Source: SG8-4 sp964598225 (GTDB lineage: Bacteria > Planctomycetota > Phycisphaerae > Sedimentisphaerales > Anaerobacaceae). From it: 64,000 nt of DNA. Each line of letters starts with the position of its first letter. Position 1 is the stretch's first letter. Shown here piece by piece: positions 52,656 through 60,929 of the stretch. The translations under genes and the position numbers were made by a program. Location: positions 1-64,000 of the forward strand of contig CAZRBG010000012.1 of the NCBI GenBank assembly GCA_964598225.1, written 5' to 3'. The notes under the pieces are model-generated. The model was given only the letters and a program-made list of their open reading frames with translations, did no database searches and was not told where the DNA came from.

Positions 52656-52836
52656 TTATCCGGTTAATGCGTAGGTAACATGGCGATCCCCAAAGACCGA
52701 GAAAAATCGTTCGGGGCCCCAGATGTCCAAATTACCCCCCTGGCTGCCCTAATTTGGCCATCTGCCCAAACGATTTTTCTCTCGATCTAATCCCAGGGTC
52801 CCGATCTATGCAGTGACCTACTCATTAACCGGATGA
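52656..52836. repeat. Long imperfect inverted repeat (~180 nt hairpin)
   Basis: Arms about 75 bases. Pairing blocks: ATCCGGTTAATGCGTAGGT (52658-52676) with ACCTACTCATTAACCGGAT; GAGAAAAATCGTTCGGG (about 52699) with CCCAAACGATTTTTCTC; AGATGTCCAAATTA (52721-52734) with TAATTTGGCCATCT (52750-52763). One mismatch in each block. Loop of about 15 bases. Could be an RNA hairpin or a MITE-like fold-back element. Confidence 0.7.
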
Positions 52837-52906
52837 AGCGTAAATTGTTCAATATTTTGTTTGCTTTGGGAAAGTTTTTTTCGCTTTATCCCTTGGATGG
52901 TTTGGA

Positions 52907-53137
52907 TTAACGACGAAAGTGGTTGACCAGCCACAGGATCAGTGTCAGGATAATTGAAATGAGAATGCAGCTTGCTATCGGAATGTAAACGCGCCAGTTC
53001 TTTGTGTCGAATTCGAGGTCGCCGGGCAGCCTGAACAATCCCATCCTGCCCAACAACACCATCAGCCCGCCGAGCAGCGCAACAATCAGCCCCGCCAAAA
53101 TAACCCACTTGCCAATCTGTTGAGGTCCAAAATCCAT
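52907..53137 (-). CDS. DUF2905-family small membrane protein
   Basis: Seen: 76 residues. IGKWVILAGLIVALLGGLMVLLGRMG and a second segment PIASCILISIILTLILWLVNHF, with the family's LPGDLEFDTKNWRVYIPI between them. GGAGG lies eight bases before ATG 53137. A longer upstream start is not supported. Known: conserved, uncharacterised inner-membrane protein. Confidence 0.88.
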   Translation of the reverse strand: MDFGPQQIGKWVILAGLIVALLGGLMVLLGRMGLFRLPGDLEFDTKNWRVYIPIASCILISIILTLILWLVNHFRR

Positions 53138-53237
53138 ATCTGAGCCTCCAGGACTCAAGGCCAACATAAGCTTTCTTCGATAGCCCCGACAAAGAACTCG
53201 GCATTTCGCCCGTCTGCAAAATACTCCAACCATCCCG

Positions 53238-53849
53238 ATGAGTCTACCAGATTCCTACCCGATCTTCATCCCTTTGGATCTCTGTGTCCGTGCCTTTGAG
53301 AAATCCTCCCATTTCTTTGATGTCCTCAAAGCCAACAGGTACATCACGCACATCAAGCGGTTAAACGATGCGACCGAGTCTTTGGAGCGGTTTTTCGAGC
53401 GAATCGGGCTGCTCGGCAACAAGCTCGGTCTGGTTCTGTACCAACTGCCGCCGAGCCTGCACAAGGACCTGGATAAACTGAGCGACTTTCTGGAACTGCT
53501 GCCGAACAAGCCCCCCGCTGTCTTTGAGTTCCGCCACGAAAGCTGGTACGCGGACGACACCTTTGAGCTGCTGAGAAAAGCGAACGCCGCTTTCTGCATC
53601 CACGACATGCCGGGCAAAGAATCGCCGCGAGTAGTCACGAGCAGGACCATCTACGTCCGCTTCTACGGCACAACCGGCCGCTACGCCGGAAACTACCCCG
53701 AATCCACACTACAAAGCTGGGCAACGTGGCTGAAAAACCAAGCCAAGGACGCAGGCCGCATCCACGCATACTTCAACAACGACGTCCACGGCCACGCCAT
53801 CAAGAACGCGCAGCAATTGAGAGAACTTCTGGGCCGGCATCAGGCATAG
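53238..53849 (+). pseudogene. 5'-truncated DUF72 gene
   Basis: Seen: from about 53320 the frame reads KANRYITHIKRLNDATESLE, LGLVLYQLPPSLHKDLDKL, FEFRHESWYADDTFEL, and YFNNDVHGHAIKNAQQL, all family landmarks. The N-terminal part with the GTSGWSY-type motif and about 70 residues is missing; the first 30 codons are unrelated. Known: DUF72 proteins are about 240 residues. Inferred: rearranged remnant, though a short product could be made. Confidence 0.75.
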
Positions 53850-54158
53850 CTATCGTTGCACATTAGCGACTATGGGCTGTGGAGTGGTCGGAGGATTTGA
53901 ATTCGATTGAGTCTTTCAGCTTGACTTTGTCGCCCCAGTATCTGAAGGTGCCGAAGCTGTGGTTTTTGAGGACCGGGTCGTTGCGGATGTGCGAGAAGTA
54001 TATGTACACCGGCCTCATTCTACTGAATGCCCTTTCGCGGAAAATCCCGCCTGCCGAATCTGTTCTCATTTGCTGGATTTATACACACATGTCATCCGAT
54101 CTACTTATATTGTACCACATTTTCACTGAGACGTTTGCCGCTTTCTGCTGATAAGACC
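53850..54158. other. Gene-free stretch
   Basis: 309 bases between the DUF72 remnant and a radical SAM gene (minus strand). A minus-strand frame (54018-53863) encodes YFSHIRNDPVLKNHSFGTF and looks protein-like, but has no ribosome site and no homologue I recognise. Nothing else seen. Confidence 0.4.
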
Positions 54159-55028
54159 CTAATCAGAAAGCACGTTTAAACCTTTTTTAATAGCGGATCG
54201 GCGGGCCGATTGGATTTCTTCGGGGGTCGGGCGGCGGTTTATTTTAGGGTGAGCGGCCGCTTTGTAGCAGGGGCGGTATTGGGCCATTACGTTGATTGTG
54301 GTTGAGGGCGAGACCTGTTCGGCCAGGAAGTCGACAATCTCGAAGCTGTCGGCGAGGTTGTTTGGCAGGACCAGGTGCCGCACCAGCAGGCCGCACGTGG
54401 CGACGCCCTGCTTTGTTTTAAGATCGCCGACTTGGCGGTGCATTTCTTTTACTGCCGCGAAATTGATTGACGGATAGTCCGGTGCGGCAGAAAGTTCCTC
54501 TGCAACCTCTGCATCTGCATACTTCATGTCGGGCATATAGATGTCTATGAATCCCTCAAGTAATTTTAGCGTTTCTACTGAATCGTAGCCGCCGCTGTTG
54601 TAGACTGTCGGCACGGTCAACCCCTTGCTTCTTGCAAGTTCTATTGCTTCGGCGATAGTGGCGGAAACATGTGACGGCGTGACAAAATTGACGTTTACGC
54701 AGCCGGAATCTTGCAACCTTAACATGGACTGAGCCAACTGCTCGACCGTCACGGGCCGGCCGTGGCGCTGGTGGCTGATGTCGTAATTCTGGCAGAAGAC
54801 GCAGGCGAGGTTGCAGCCGGCGAAGAATATCGTTCCCGAGCCGCCGCTGCCGACGAGGACGCTTTCCTCTCCGAAATGCGGACCGACGGAACTGACCAGC
54901 GGCTTTTCACCGATGCCGCAGAAGCCTATTTCGCCTTTGCTGCGATACACGCTGCAATTCTGCGGACAGAGCATGCAGGGATTCATGCGCTCCCACAATT
55001 GCTGAACGGATTTGCTCGGCTCATTCAC
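54159..55028 (-). CDS. Radical SAM protein, PflA-like (COG1313-type)
   Basis: Seen: 289 residues. N-terminal Cys cluster NPCMLCPQNC; the radical SAM motif FFAGCNLACVFCQNY (Cys-x3-Cys-x2-Cys) at about 73-80; then VNFVTPSHV, TVYNSGGYDS and DIYMPDMKYA. Known: related to pyruvate-formate-lyase activases; substrate unresolved. Stop side faces a gene-free stretch. Ribosome site weak (GGAAAG). Cytoplasmic. Confidence 0.88.
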   Translation of the reverse strand: MNEPSKSVQQLWERMNPCMLCPQNCSVYRSKGEIGFCGIGEKPLVSSVGPHFGEESVLVGSGGSGTIFFAGCNLACVFCQNYDISHQRHGRPVTVEQLAQSMLRLQDSGCVNVNFVTPSHVSATIAEAIELARSKGLTVPTVYNSGGYDSVETLKLLEGFIDIYMPDMKYADAEVAEELSAAPDYPSINFAAVKEMHRQVGDLKTKQGVATCGLLVRHLVLPNNLADSFEIVDFLAEQVSPSTTINVMAQYRPCYKAAAHPKINRRPTPEEIQSARRSAIKKGLNVLSD

Positions 55029-55061
55029 TTCTGCTTTCCGGCGTCGTTGGTTGCTGTTGTT

Positions 55062-56291
55062 TTAGAGCGCCGATTCGATCTGATCTATCGTTACTCCAAG
55101 CACAGCCGTTGCTATCGGGTCGAGGTCCGCCTCCGAGCCTTGAAGATGGAAGGTGCGGTGCACGTGGGTTATCTTCTCACCCGGGTCGAGGATTGCGGCC
55201 GGAGACGACGATTCAAGCTCGTAGAACGGCCCCATCGGCTCGGTGCCGGGTTCGGGCGGGCCGTCATTGTAGGAATTAACGACATCGCCTTTGTAAGGCT
55301 CATCCTGCAACTCCCACATTGAGTTTACATAATCTGTTACGCCTTCTGGCTTGTCGTACTGGACTATCGTCAGGACCTTGTTGACTGCATCGTAACTTCC
55401 AAGAACAGGTTTTGCCCGCTGAGGTGAAAGGCCGATCTTGCTTCGGTATTGGCCGTCGCCGCTGAAAAATAATACTCCATCGCCGACGACGAGTCTGTCG
55501 GCGGGAACCTTGCCGAAGTACGCATCGTTCACAATCGGCCCCAGTCTGCTTTCGGGACCTTCATTGAACGGGATGACAACAGTTGTCTCGGGTGACGGAT
55601 TGAACATGCCGAGTATCCAGATCGAGAGCAGGCCGGTATCCTTCTTCCACGCTTTGTTGCCGGTGTTGGTTATTTGATTGATCGACTCAAATGCAACCAT
55701 TTTCACTTTCTTGGCGGGTTCGATTCCAAGCTCATCGACGGCCTCATCCTTGTCGAGCACTTGGACTTCGCGATCAACGCGGAGATCGAATTTGGTGCCG
55801 GAATAGTTTTCCAACTGCATGTTCTTTTTAAATAGCGCTCGTTCGCGGGAAGTCGAGACCGGTTCGAAGGGCTCGGTATCAATAGGCGCCGGCGTATGCC
55901 AATGATCTAGATCGAACGGCACATCCTCTTCGAAGAATATCGAGAATTGCCCACCCTCCGGGCCGAGCCAGAACCTGTCTTCCCCGCCGAAAACATTGAT
56001 ATGCTCGGCAAACTCGTCGGAAGCCACCAGCTCGCGGTTGATCCAGCCGTAGCTCAAGCCCTCGTCTCCATCGGCGCTGCTGGTCATGATGCGCCCCTGC
56101 ATTTGGGGTATAACAGCCACCTTGCCGTCGCCGGAAGCATCCGAAAGGACCACAACGTCAGTGTGTTTTTTCAGGAATTCTATATCATCGCCAAATGTAT
56201 TTCCGGACATCTCAGCCTCCTTACTTGTGCTTGCACAGCCTGCCAGAATACCGACAAATGCCAAAGCAATCACCAGTTTTCCATGTTTCAT
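55062..56291 (-). CDS. DUF6786-like lipoprotein
   Basis: Seen: 409 residues. Lipoprotein signal (VIALAFVGILAGC, lipid-modified Cys at about 19), then a soluble beta-rich domain (GRIMTSSADG, GGEDRFWLGPEGGQFSIFF, ALFKKNMQLENYSGTKFDLRV). ATG 56291 lies after GAAGGGAAA; a start six codons further upstream is not needed. Known: such proteins accompany sugar-handling genes, resembling aldose-epimerase folds. It sits 27 bp from the oxidoreductase gene at 56319, read in the same direction. Confidence 0.7.
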   Translation of the reverse strand: MKHGKLVIALAFVGILAGCASTSKEAEMSGNTFGDDIEFLKKHTDVVVLSDASGDGKVAVIPQMQGRIMTSSADGDEGLSYGWINRELVASDEFAEHINVFGGEDRFWLGPEGGQFSIFFEEDVPFDLDHWHTPAPIDTEPFEPVSTSRERALFKKNMQLENYSGTKFDLRVDREVQVLDKDEAVDELGIEPAKKVKMVAFESINQITNTGNKAWKKDTGLLSIWILGMFNPSPETTVVIPFNEGPESRLGPIVNDAYFGKVPADRLVVGDGVLFFSGDGQYRSKIGLSPQRAKPVLGSYDAVNKVLTIVQYDKPEGVTDYVNSMWELQDEPYKGDVVNSYNDGPPEPGTEPMGPFYELESSSPAAILDPGEKITHVHRTFHLQGSEADLDPIATAVLGVTIDQIESAL

Positions 56292-56318
56292 ATTTGATTT
56301 CCCTTCCATTTCATGACA

Positions 56319-57668
56319 CTATAACACCTTCGTCCGTCCGGGCATTGCCACCGGGTACCGGCCGTTCTCATCAGGCATTACGGGCGGATCGGACTCCATC
56401 GTGTAGTCTTCAATGCCCGGAGCCAGGACGAGGTCCGAAGCCATTGCCTGTTCCCACGTGATCTTCTTGCCTGACTCGGCGGCCATTCGGCCCAGAATTC
56501 CGGTCATAGCCGCATAAGCGCACCGTTGCGTCTCGTTGTAGGGCTTGTTCTTGCGAATCGCATCGAAGAACAGATCGTGCTCGTGCTGATACGCGTTGTG
56601 GCGCGGTCCTTCGTAAAGCCATATCTGGTTTTCCTGCTTTTGCAGGTAATCTTTGAAAATGCGCGGGTGCGAGATGCCTTCACCAAGGACCGCCGAGCCT
56701 TTCGTGCCGTGAATGATGTCGCCGAAAAAGCCCCAGCAGTTGTCCATGTGCCTGCCCTGGGCCTGCATTCGCGTGCCGTCCGGGAAGGTGTACTCCACCG
56801 AATAGTGATCGAACAACTGATCCGGCACGTCGCGAACCTGCCTGCCGCCTTGGCCCTGAGCGGATATCGGCCAGGCGTCCTTACACCAGCAGCATACATC
56901 GAGATTGTGGATCAGCCAATCCAGCAGGAAGCTGCCGTTGACCCACGTGTAACTATGATAGTTGCGGATCTGGTGGCCCATCTCAGTAACGTCGGACGTC
57001 TTCGGCTTGAAGCCTACAGGATCGTGCTCGCGATAGGCCCAGCATGTTATGAGGTCGCCGATGGCGCCTTTGTGCAACTGCTCAACAGCCCGTTCAAGTG
57101 GTACGTAATGACGGCTCATCAATCCGCCCGCAATTTTGAGGTTCTTCTTTTCGGCTTTCTTGCCCGCCCGGAGCACGCGGTGGACACCGGGAGCATCGAC
57201 AGCGAACGATTTCTCCATGAAAACGTGACAGTCTTTAGCCACGGCGTATTCCAAATGCATCGGGCGAAACGTCGGAGGCGTCGTCAACAAAACAACTCCG
57301 CCGGGAGCGATCAGATCGATCGCCTTCGTGTAAGCATCCATCCCCAGAAACTGTCTATCTTCCGCCACGTCGACTTGCTTGCCGAACTGCTTGGTAAGAT
57401 TCTTCAAGCTGCTCGACAGGCGGTTTTCGAACACGTCGGCCATCGCAACCAGCCTGGTCGGTCTGTCGGTCGAGAGAGCATTTGCCGCCGCGCCGGTTCC
57501 GCGGCCCCCGCAACCGACCAGAACGATCTCTATCGTGTTGTGCTCGGCAGCGTATGCCTTGGCGCCAATAGCGCCGGTTAAAACTGCCCCGGCCAGCGTG
57601 CCGGAAGTTGTTCTTAAAAAGTCGCGGCGGGAAGTGGATGGTTCTTGATTCTTCTTTGTCGCATTCAT
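56319..57668 (-). CDS. Gfo/Idh/MocA oxidoreductase with twin-arginine signal
   Basis: Seen: 449 residues. Twin-arginine signal SRRDFLRTTSGTLAGAVLTG at about 13-32; IEIVLVGCGGRGTG nucleotide fold; CHVFMEKSFAVDAPG as the EKP-like motif; long insert (EMGHQIRNYHSYTWVNGSF) and C-terminal PVAMPGRTKVL. It is longer than the paralogue at 28390 and read away from the radical SAM gene at 57920. Co-directional with the lipoprotein downstream. Inferred: periplasmic sugar oxidation. Confidence 0.9.
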   Translation of the reverse strand: MNATKKNQEPSTSRRDFLRTTSGTLAGAVLTGAIGAKAYAAEHNTIEIVLVGCGGRGTGAAANALSTDRPTRLVAMADVFENRLSSSLKNLTKQFGKQVDVAEDRQFLGMDAYTKAIDLIAPGGVVLLTTPPTFRPMHLEYAVAKDCHVFMEKSFAVDAPGVHRVLRAGKKAEKKNLKIAGGLMSRHYVPLERAVEQLHKGAIGDLITCWAYREHDPVGFKPKTSDVTEMGHQIRNYHSYTWVNGSFLLDWLIHNLDVCCWCKDAWPISAQGQGGRQVRDVPDQLFDHYSVEYTFPDGTRMQAQGRHMDNCWGFFGDIIHGTKGSAVLGEGISHPRIFKDYLQKQENQIWLYEGPRHNAYQHEHDLFFDAIRKNKPYNETQRCAYAAMTGILGRMAAESGKKITWEQAMASDLVLAPGIEDYTMESDPPVMPDENGRYPVAMPGRTKVL

Positions 57669-57845
57669 TGCACATTCTCATTTATTGTTCGACCGTAAAA
57701 GTGTGACGCTTGCCACCCGGTGGGCAAGAACGCCGATTCCAATAACGACATCATAGGACACGCCGTGAAGCCAGTCAAGTTGGAAAAGCCATTCTCATAA
57801 GCTGCCGAGATTTGTGGCTTCGTCTCAATCCAAACGAGCGTCAAA

Positions 57846-57910
57846 TCTCATACGCTTGATTCATCCTGTGATGAGCCTTAATATAGGCTTAAAATCAAAT
57901 GCGTATGAGA
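57846..57910 (+). promoter_or_regulatory. Promoter flanked by a long inverted repeat
   Basis: TTGATT (57856-57861), 17-base spacer, TAATAT (57879-57884). Outside it TCTCATACGC (57846-57855) and GCGTATGAGA (57901-57910) form a perfect 10-bp inverted repeat; inner TTGATT/AATCAA extends it with a two-base bulge. A regulator could bind both sides of the promoter. Drives the gene at 57920. Confidence 0.5.
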
Positions 57911-57919
57911 AGTGAGAGT

Positions 57920-59215
57920 ATGAAGCCGAGAATTCTTCTTGTTAATCCTCCGATTTATGACTTTGCGGCGTACGATTTCTGGCTGAAACCTTACGGCATG
58001 CTCACGGTTGCCGGATATATGCGAAGCAAAGCCGATTTCAGGCTGTTCGATTACCTCGACAGGCGGCGCCCCTTTGTTCTCGCGCGTGAGAAACTTGCGT
58101 CCGACCGCTGGGGAAGGGGCCGGTTTTATTGCGAGAATATTCAGAGCCCGGCCGTGCTGGAGGAGATTCCGCGTTACTTTCGCCGTTTCGGCCTGCCGCG
58201 GCATATGTTCACAGATTTCCTCAAGAATGAGAACACCTTCGATTTCGTATTTATCCAGACAACCATGACTTATTGGTATCTGGGGGTAGAAGAAGTAGTC
58301 GAGGATGTCCGACAAATTTCGCCGAAAGCAAAGATCGTGTTGGGTGGCAATTACGTCACGCTCTGCCCGGACCATGCGCAAACACTGGGAGCCGATTTCA
58401 TCGTCGACAGCAACGATCTTCAACCACTGTGGGAATACATTCAGATCGTGCCGGACCCGAGTCAGCCGCCGTTATGGGAAGCTTATCCGGAGCTGACTGC
58501 CGGTGTATTAAAGCTTACAGACGGCTGTCCGTTCAAGTGCACCTACTGTTCGGTGCCGAAAGTCTACGGCAGGTTCAAATCACGGTCTGTCGAGCATTCC
58601 CTCGCTGAGCTCGAATTTCTGCGCGACCTCGGAACCGGGAACATCGCCTTTTACGACGACGCCCTGCTGTTCGAAATGGAAAAGACCCTGATTCCGTTTC
58701 TGGAAAAAGTCGTCGAGAGGAATCTGCGAGTGAACTTCCACGCTCCGAACGCCCTGAACGCTCGATTTATCTCGTCGAATCTCGCGGAGCTTATGGTTCG
58801 AGCGGGATTCAGGACATTCTACCTCGGCTTTGAGAGCGCATCGGTGCAATGGCAAAAGAGTACCGGCTCAAAGGTCTTCTCCGAAGAGCTTGAGCGCGCA
58901 GTCGAGCACTTAAAGCGCGCAGGCGCCGAGCCTTCGAACATCACGGCATATCAAATCCTCGGCCATCCCCGGATCGGCATCCAGGATCTCGAAACGTCGA
59001 TGCGATTCGTTCACGGTCTCGGTATCCGCGGGATGCTGGCAGATTTTTCCCCCATCCCCGGAACGCCCGACGGCGAATGCTGCCGCAAATGGGTGGACAT
59101 GGACGAGCCGCTAATGCACAACAAAACCGCATTCCCGATCATCCTGCTCGACTTCGACGAAACAAACCGTCTCAAAGACCTCCAGCGCATGTTGAACCGA
59201 TCAATACAGGATTAA
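57920..59215 (+). CDS. B12-binding radical SAM protein
   Basis: Seen: 431 residues. N-terminal ILLVNPPIYDFAAYDFWLKP and a cobalamin-binding-like fold (FDFVFIQTTMTYWYLGVEE, KIVLGGNYVTLCPDHAQTLGAD). Radical SAM motif LTDGCPFKCTYCSVPKVYG at about 200, then HAPNALNARFISSNLAELM and FYLGFESAS. ATG 57920 has GAGAG upstream. Known: methylases and cyclases of lipids or natural products belong here. Substrate unknown. Stand-alone. Confidence 0.88.
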   Translation: MKPRILLVNPPIYDFAAYDFWLKPYGMLTVAGYMRSKADFRLFDYLDRRRPFVLAREKLASDRWGRGRFYCENIQSPAVLEEIPRYFRRFGLPRHMFTDFLKNENTFDFVFIQTTMTYWYLGVEEVVEDVRQISPKAKIVLGGNYVTLCPDHAQTLGADFIVDSNDLQPLWEYIQIVPDPSQPPLWEAYPELTAGVLKLTDGCPFKCTYCSVPKVYGRFKSRSVEHSLAELEFLRDLGTGNIAFYDDALLFEMEKTLIPFLEKVVERNLRVNFHAPNALNARFISSNLAELMVRAGFRTFYLGFESASVQWQKSTGSKVFSEELERAVEHLKRAGAEPSNITAYQILGHPRIGIQDLETSMRFVHGLGIRGMLADFSPIPGTPDGECCRKWVDMDEPLMHNKTAFPIILLDFDETNRLKDLQRMLNRSIQD

Positions 59216-60768
59216 AGAAGGTCGGAATCTTTCATGCGTTTGAGGTAGTCGTTCTTGTCTTTTGCGACGTTGCCGGCCAGGAGTAACAGGGCGATCAGAT
59301 TTGGTGCGGCCATTAGAGCGTTCAGGTTGTCGGCCACAGTCCAGATGATGTCCAGCCCCCCTACCGCTCCGACAACAATCACACAACAGAATAAGTATCT
59401 GTACGGCGGGATCGCCTTAGGCCCCAGAAGATACTCGAAGCAGCGGTCCCCGTAGTATGACCATGAGATAATCGTCGAGTAGGCGAAGAAGACCAGGCTG
59501 ATGGACACCACAAACGCGCCAAATCCCGGCAGGCAGTGCTCGAAGGCGTCCGAGGTCAGTTCGGCCCCGGTCGGAATGAGGTAAGGCGTACCGTCGTCTT
59601 TCAAGAACGGCTGCGCATCTTCACCAACCGGTGCAGCTACTTCGACGTATTTGTCGTCAAGCAGAACCTTCTTCGGCTGAGCCGAGGCGCCCGGCCCATA
59701 AAGAACCTTGCCGTCCGGCGATTTGACCTGCCACAGGCCGGAAATGATAATTACCAGAGCCGTCATCGTACAAATTATGATGGTGTCTATGAACGGGCCG
59801 AGCATCGCGACAAATCCCTCTCGAGCCATTTCGTGGGTCTTTGCCGCCGCGTGAGCTATCGGTGCCGAGCCGAGCCCCGATTCGTTGCTGAAAACTCCCC
59901 GCGCTACGCCCTTTTCAATCGTTCTGGCCAGAACGAAACCGAAAAACCCGCTCCCGGCAGCCAGAGGCCGAAAAGCATACTTGAAAATCTGCGAAAACGC
60001 GGATGGTATTTCCGAGATGTTCATCACAATGATGGCCACCGAGCATACGACGTAAACCGCGCACATCAAGGGGACGATTCTTGCCGCGACGTTCGCAATT
60101 CTCTTTATGCCTCCGATGATAACGATGCCCACCAGAACGGCCAATGCGATCCCGATGATGGGTTTGAGGATGATCCGGCTGCCGATGAACGGCAAATCGG
60201 GATCGAACTGCGCCTGCTGAAGCGACTCCGGGATGATTGTGAGCAGGCCGTCGGCGACCGAATTGGCCTGAACGGCGCAACCGATGCCGAAGGAGGCCAG
60301 TCCCGCGCAGAGAGCGAAAATCACGGCCAGCCACTTCAAGCCGAGCCCTTTCTCGAGATAGTACATCGGGCCGCCGGAGGCCGAGCCGTCCTCGTGAATC
60401 ACGCGATATTTCAGCGCGAGCGAGCAGCTTGAGAACTTCAAAGCCATTCCCACCAGCGCCGTCATCCACATCCAGAATACTGCCCCGGGCCCGCCGAGGG
60501 CGATTGCGGTCGCCACGCCGACAATGTTGCCCGTCCCGATAGTTGCCGAAAGTGCGGCACAAAGCGCCTGAAAGTGCGAAACATCTCCTTTTTCCTCGGG
60601 ATCGTCGAACTTGCCGGAGACACACTTGATCGAATGCCAGAAGTGCCGAATCTGAATGAATCGAAGCCTGACCGTCATATAAAGACCCGTGCCGACAAGC
60701 AGGATAATCGTTACAGGTCCCCAGAGAATGTCGTTGGCTTTGTAGATGAAATCTGTGAAAATTTCCAC
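59212..60768 (-). CDS. Sodium:alanine symporter (AGCS family)
   Basis: Seen: 518 residues from GTG 60768. VEIFTDFIYKANDILWGPV, then at least nine membrane segments with the signature GTGNIVGVATAIALGGPGAVFWMW and the later GSAPIAHAAAKT. GAGG lies five bases before the GTG; the longer ATG frame at 60891 adds 41 unlikely residues. A hydrophilic insert (FAKDDGTPYLIPTG-like, about 400-440) is unusual for the family. Known: imports alanine or glycine with sodium. Divergent from miaB. Confidence 0.9.
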   Translation of the reverse strand: MEIFTDFIYKANDILWGPVTIILLVGTGLYMTVRLRFIQIRHFWHSIKCVSGKFDDPEEKGDVSHFQALCAALSATIGTGNIVGVATAIALGGPGAVFWMWMTALVGMALKFSSCSLALKYRVIHEDGSASGGPMYYLEKGLGLKWLAVIFALCAGLASFGIGCAVQANSVADGLLTIIPESLQQAQFDPDLPFIGSRIILKPIIGIALAVLVGIVIIGGIKRIANVAARIVPLMCAVYVVCSVAIIVMNISEIPSAFSQIFKYAFRPLAAGSGFFGFVLARTIEKGVARGVFSNESGLGSAPIAHAAAKTHEMAREGFVAMLGPFIDTIIICTMTALVIIISGLWQVKSPDGKVLYGPGASAQPKKVLLDDKYVEVAAPVGEDAQPFLKDDGTPYLIPTGAELTSDAFEHCLPGFGAFVVSISLVFFAYSTIISWSYYGDRCFEYLLGPKAIPPYRYLFCCVIVVGAVGGLDIIWTVADNLNALMAAPNLIALLLLAGNVAKDKNDYLKRMKDSDLL

Positions 60769-60891
60769 TTTAGCCTCGTGCAAAATAACAATATCAAAGC
60801 TGCGTCCAAATATTTCGCGGCATGTTACCAGAAGAACGACACAAATGTAAACAAAAGAACCGACAAACCGGCAAGAGTACGCGTCACGCAA

Positions 60892-60920
60892 TTGAAAGTA
60901 AGGCCCGAATCGATTATAGT
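60892..60920 (+). promoter_or_regulatory. Promoter of miaB, leaderless type
   Basis: TTGAAA (60892-60897), 17-base spacer, TATAGT (60915-60920), then nine bases to ATG 60930. The ATG at 60921 lies directly after the -10 and would be upstream of the transcript start. Confidence 0.65.
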
Positions 60921-60929
60921 ATGCAGTTC

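Larger units (their letters stand above)
52260..52906. other. Non-coding stretch with RNA-like structures
   Basis: The 647 bases between a pseudopilin remnant and the DUF2905 gene hold no supported gene. From 52380 to 52560 the DNA is AT-rich without a clear motif. From 52586 to 52836 it holds two strong hairpins, described separately. Confidence 0.7.

Noticed and set aside
53863..54069. Minus-strand 68-codon frame
   Set aside because: Protein-like composition, but no ribosome site, no homologue I recognise, and it lies next to a gene remnant; too weak to call.
59536..60432. Plus-strand open frame of 298 codons
   Set aside because: Antisense to the alanine symporter, whose membrane segments and signature are unmistakable.
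60822..60929. Longer start for miaB
   Set aside because: A TTGAAA-N17-TATAGT promoter overlaps it, so ATG 60930 is used instead.
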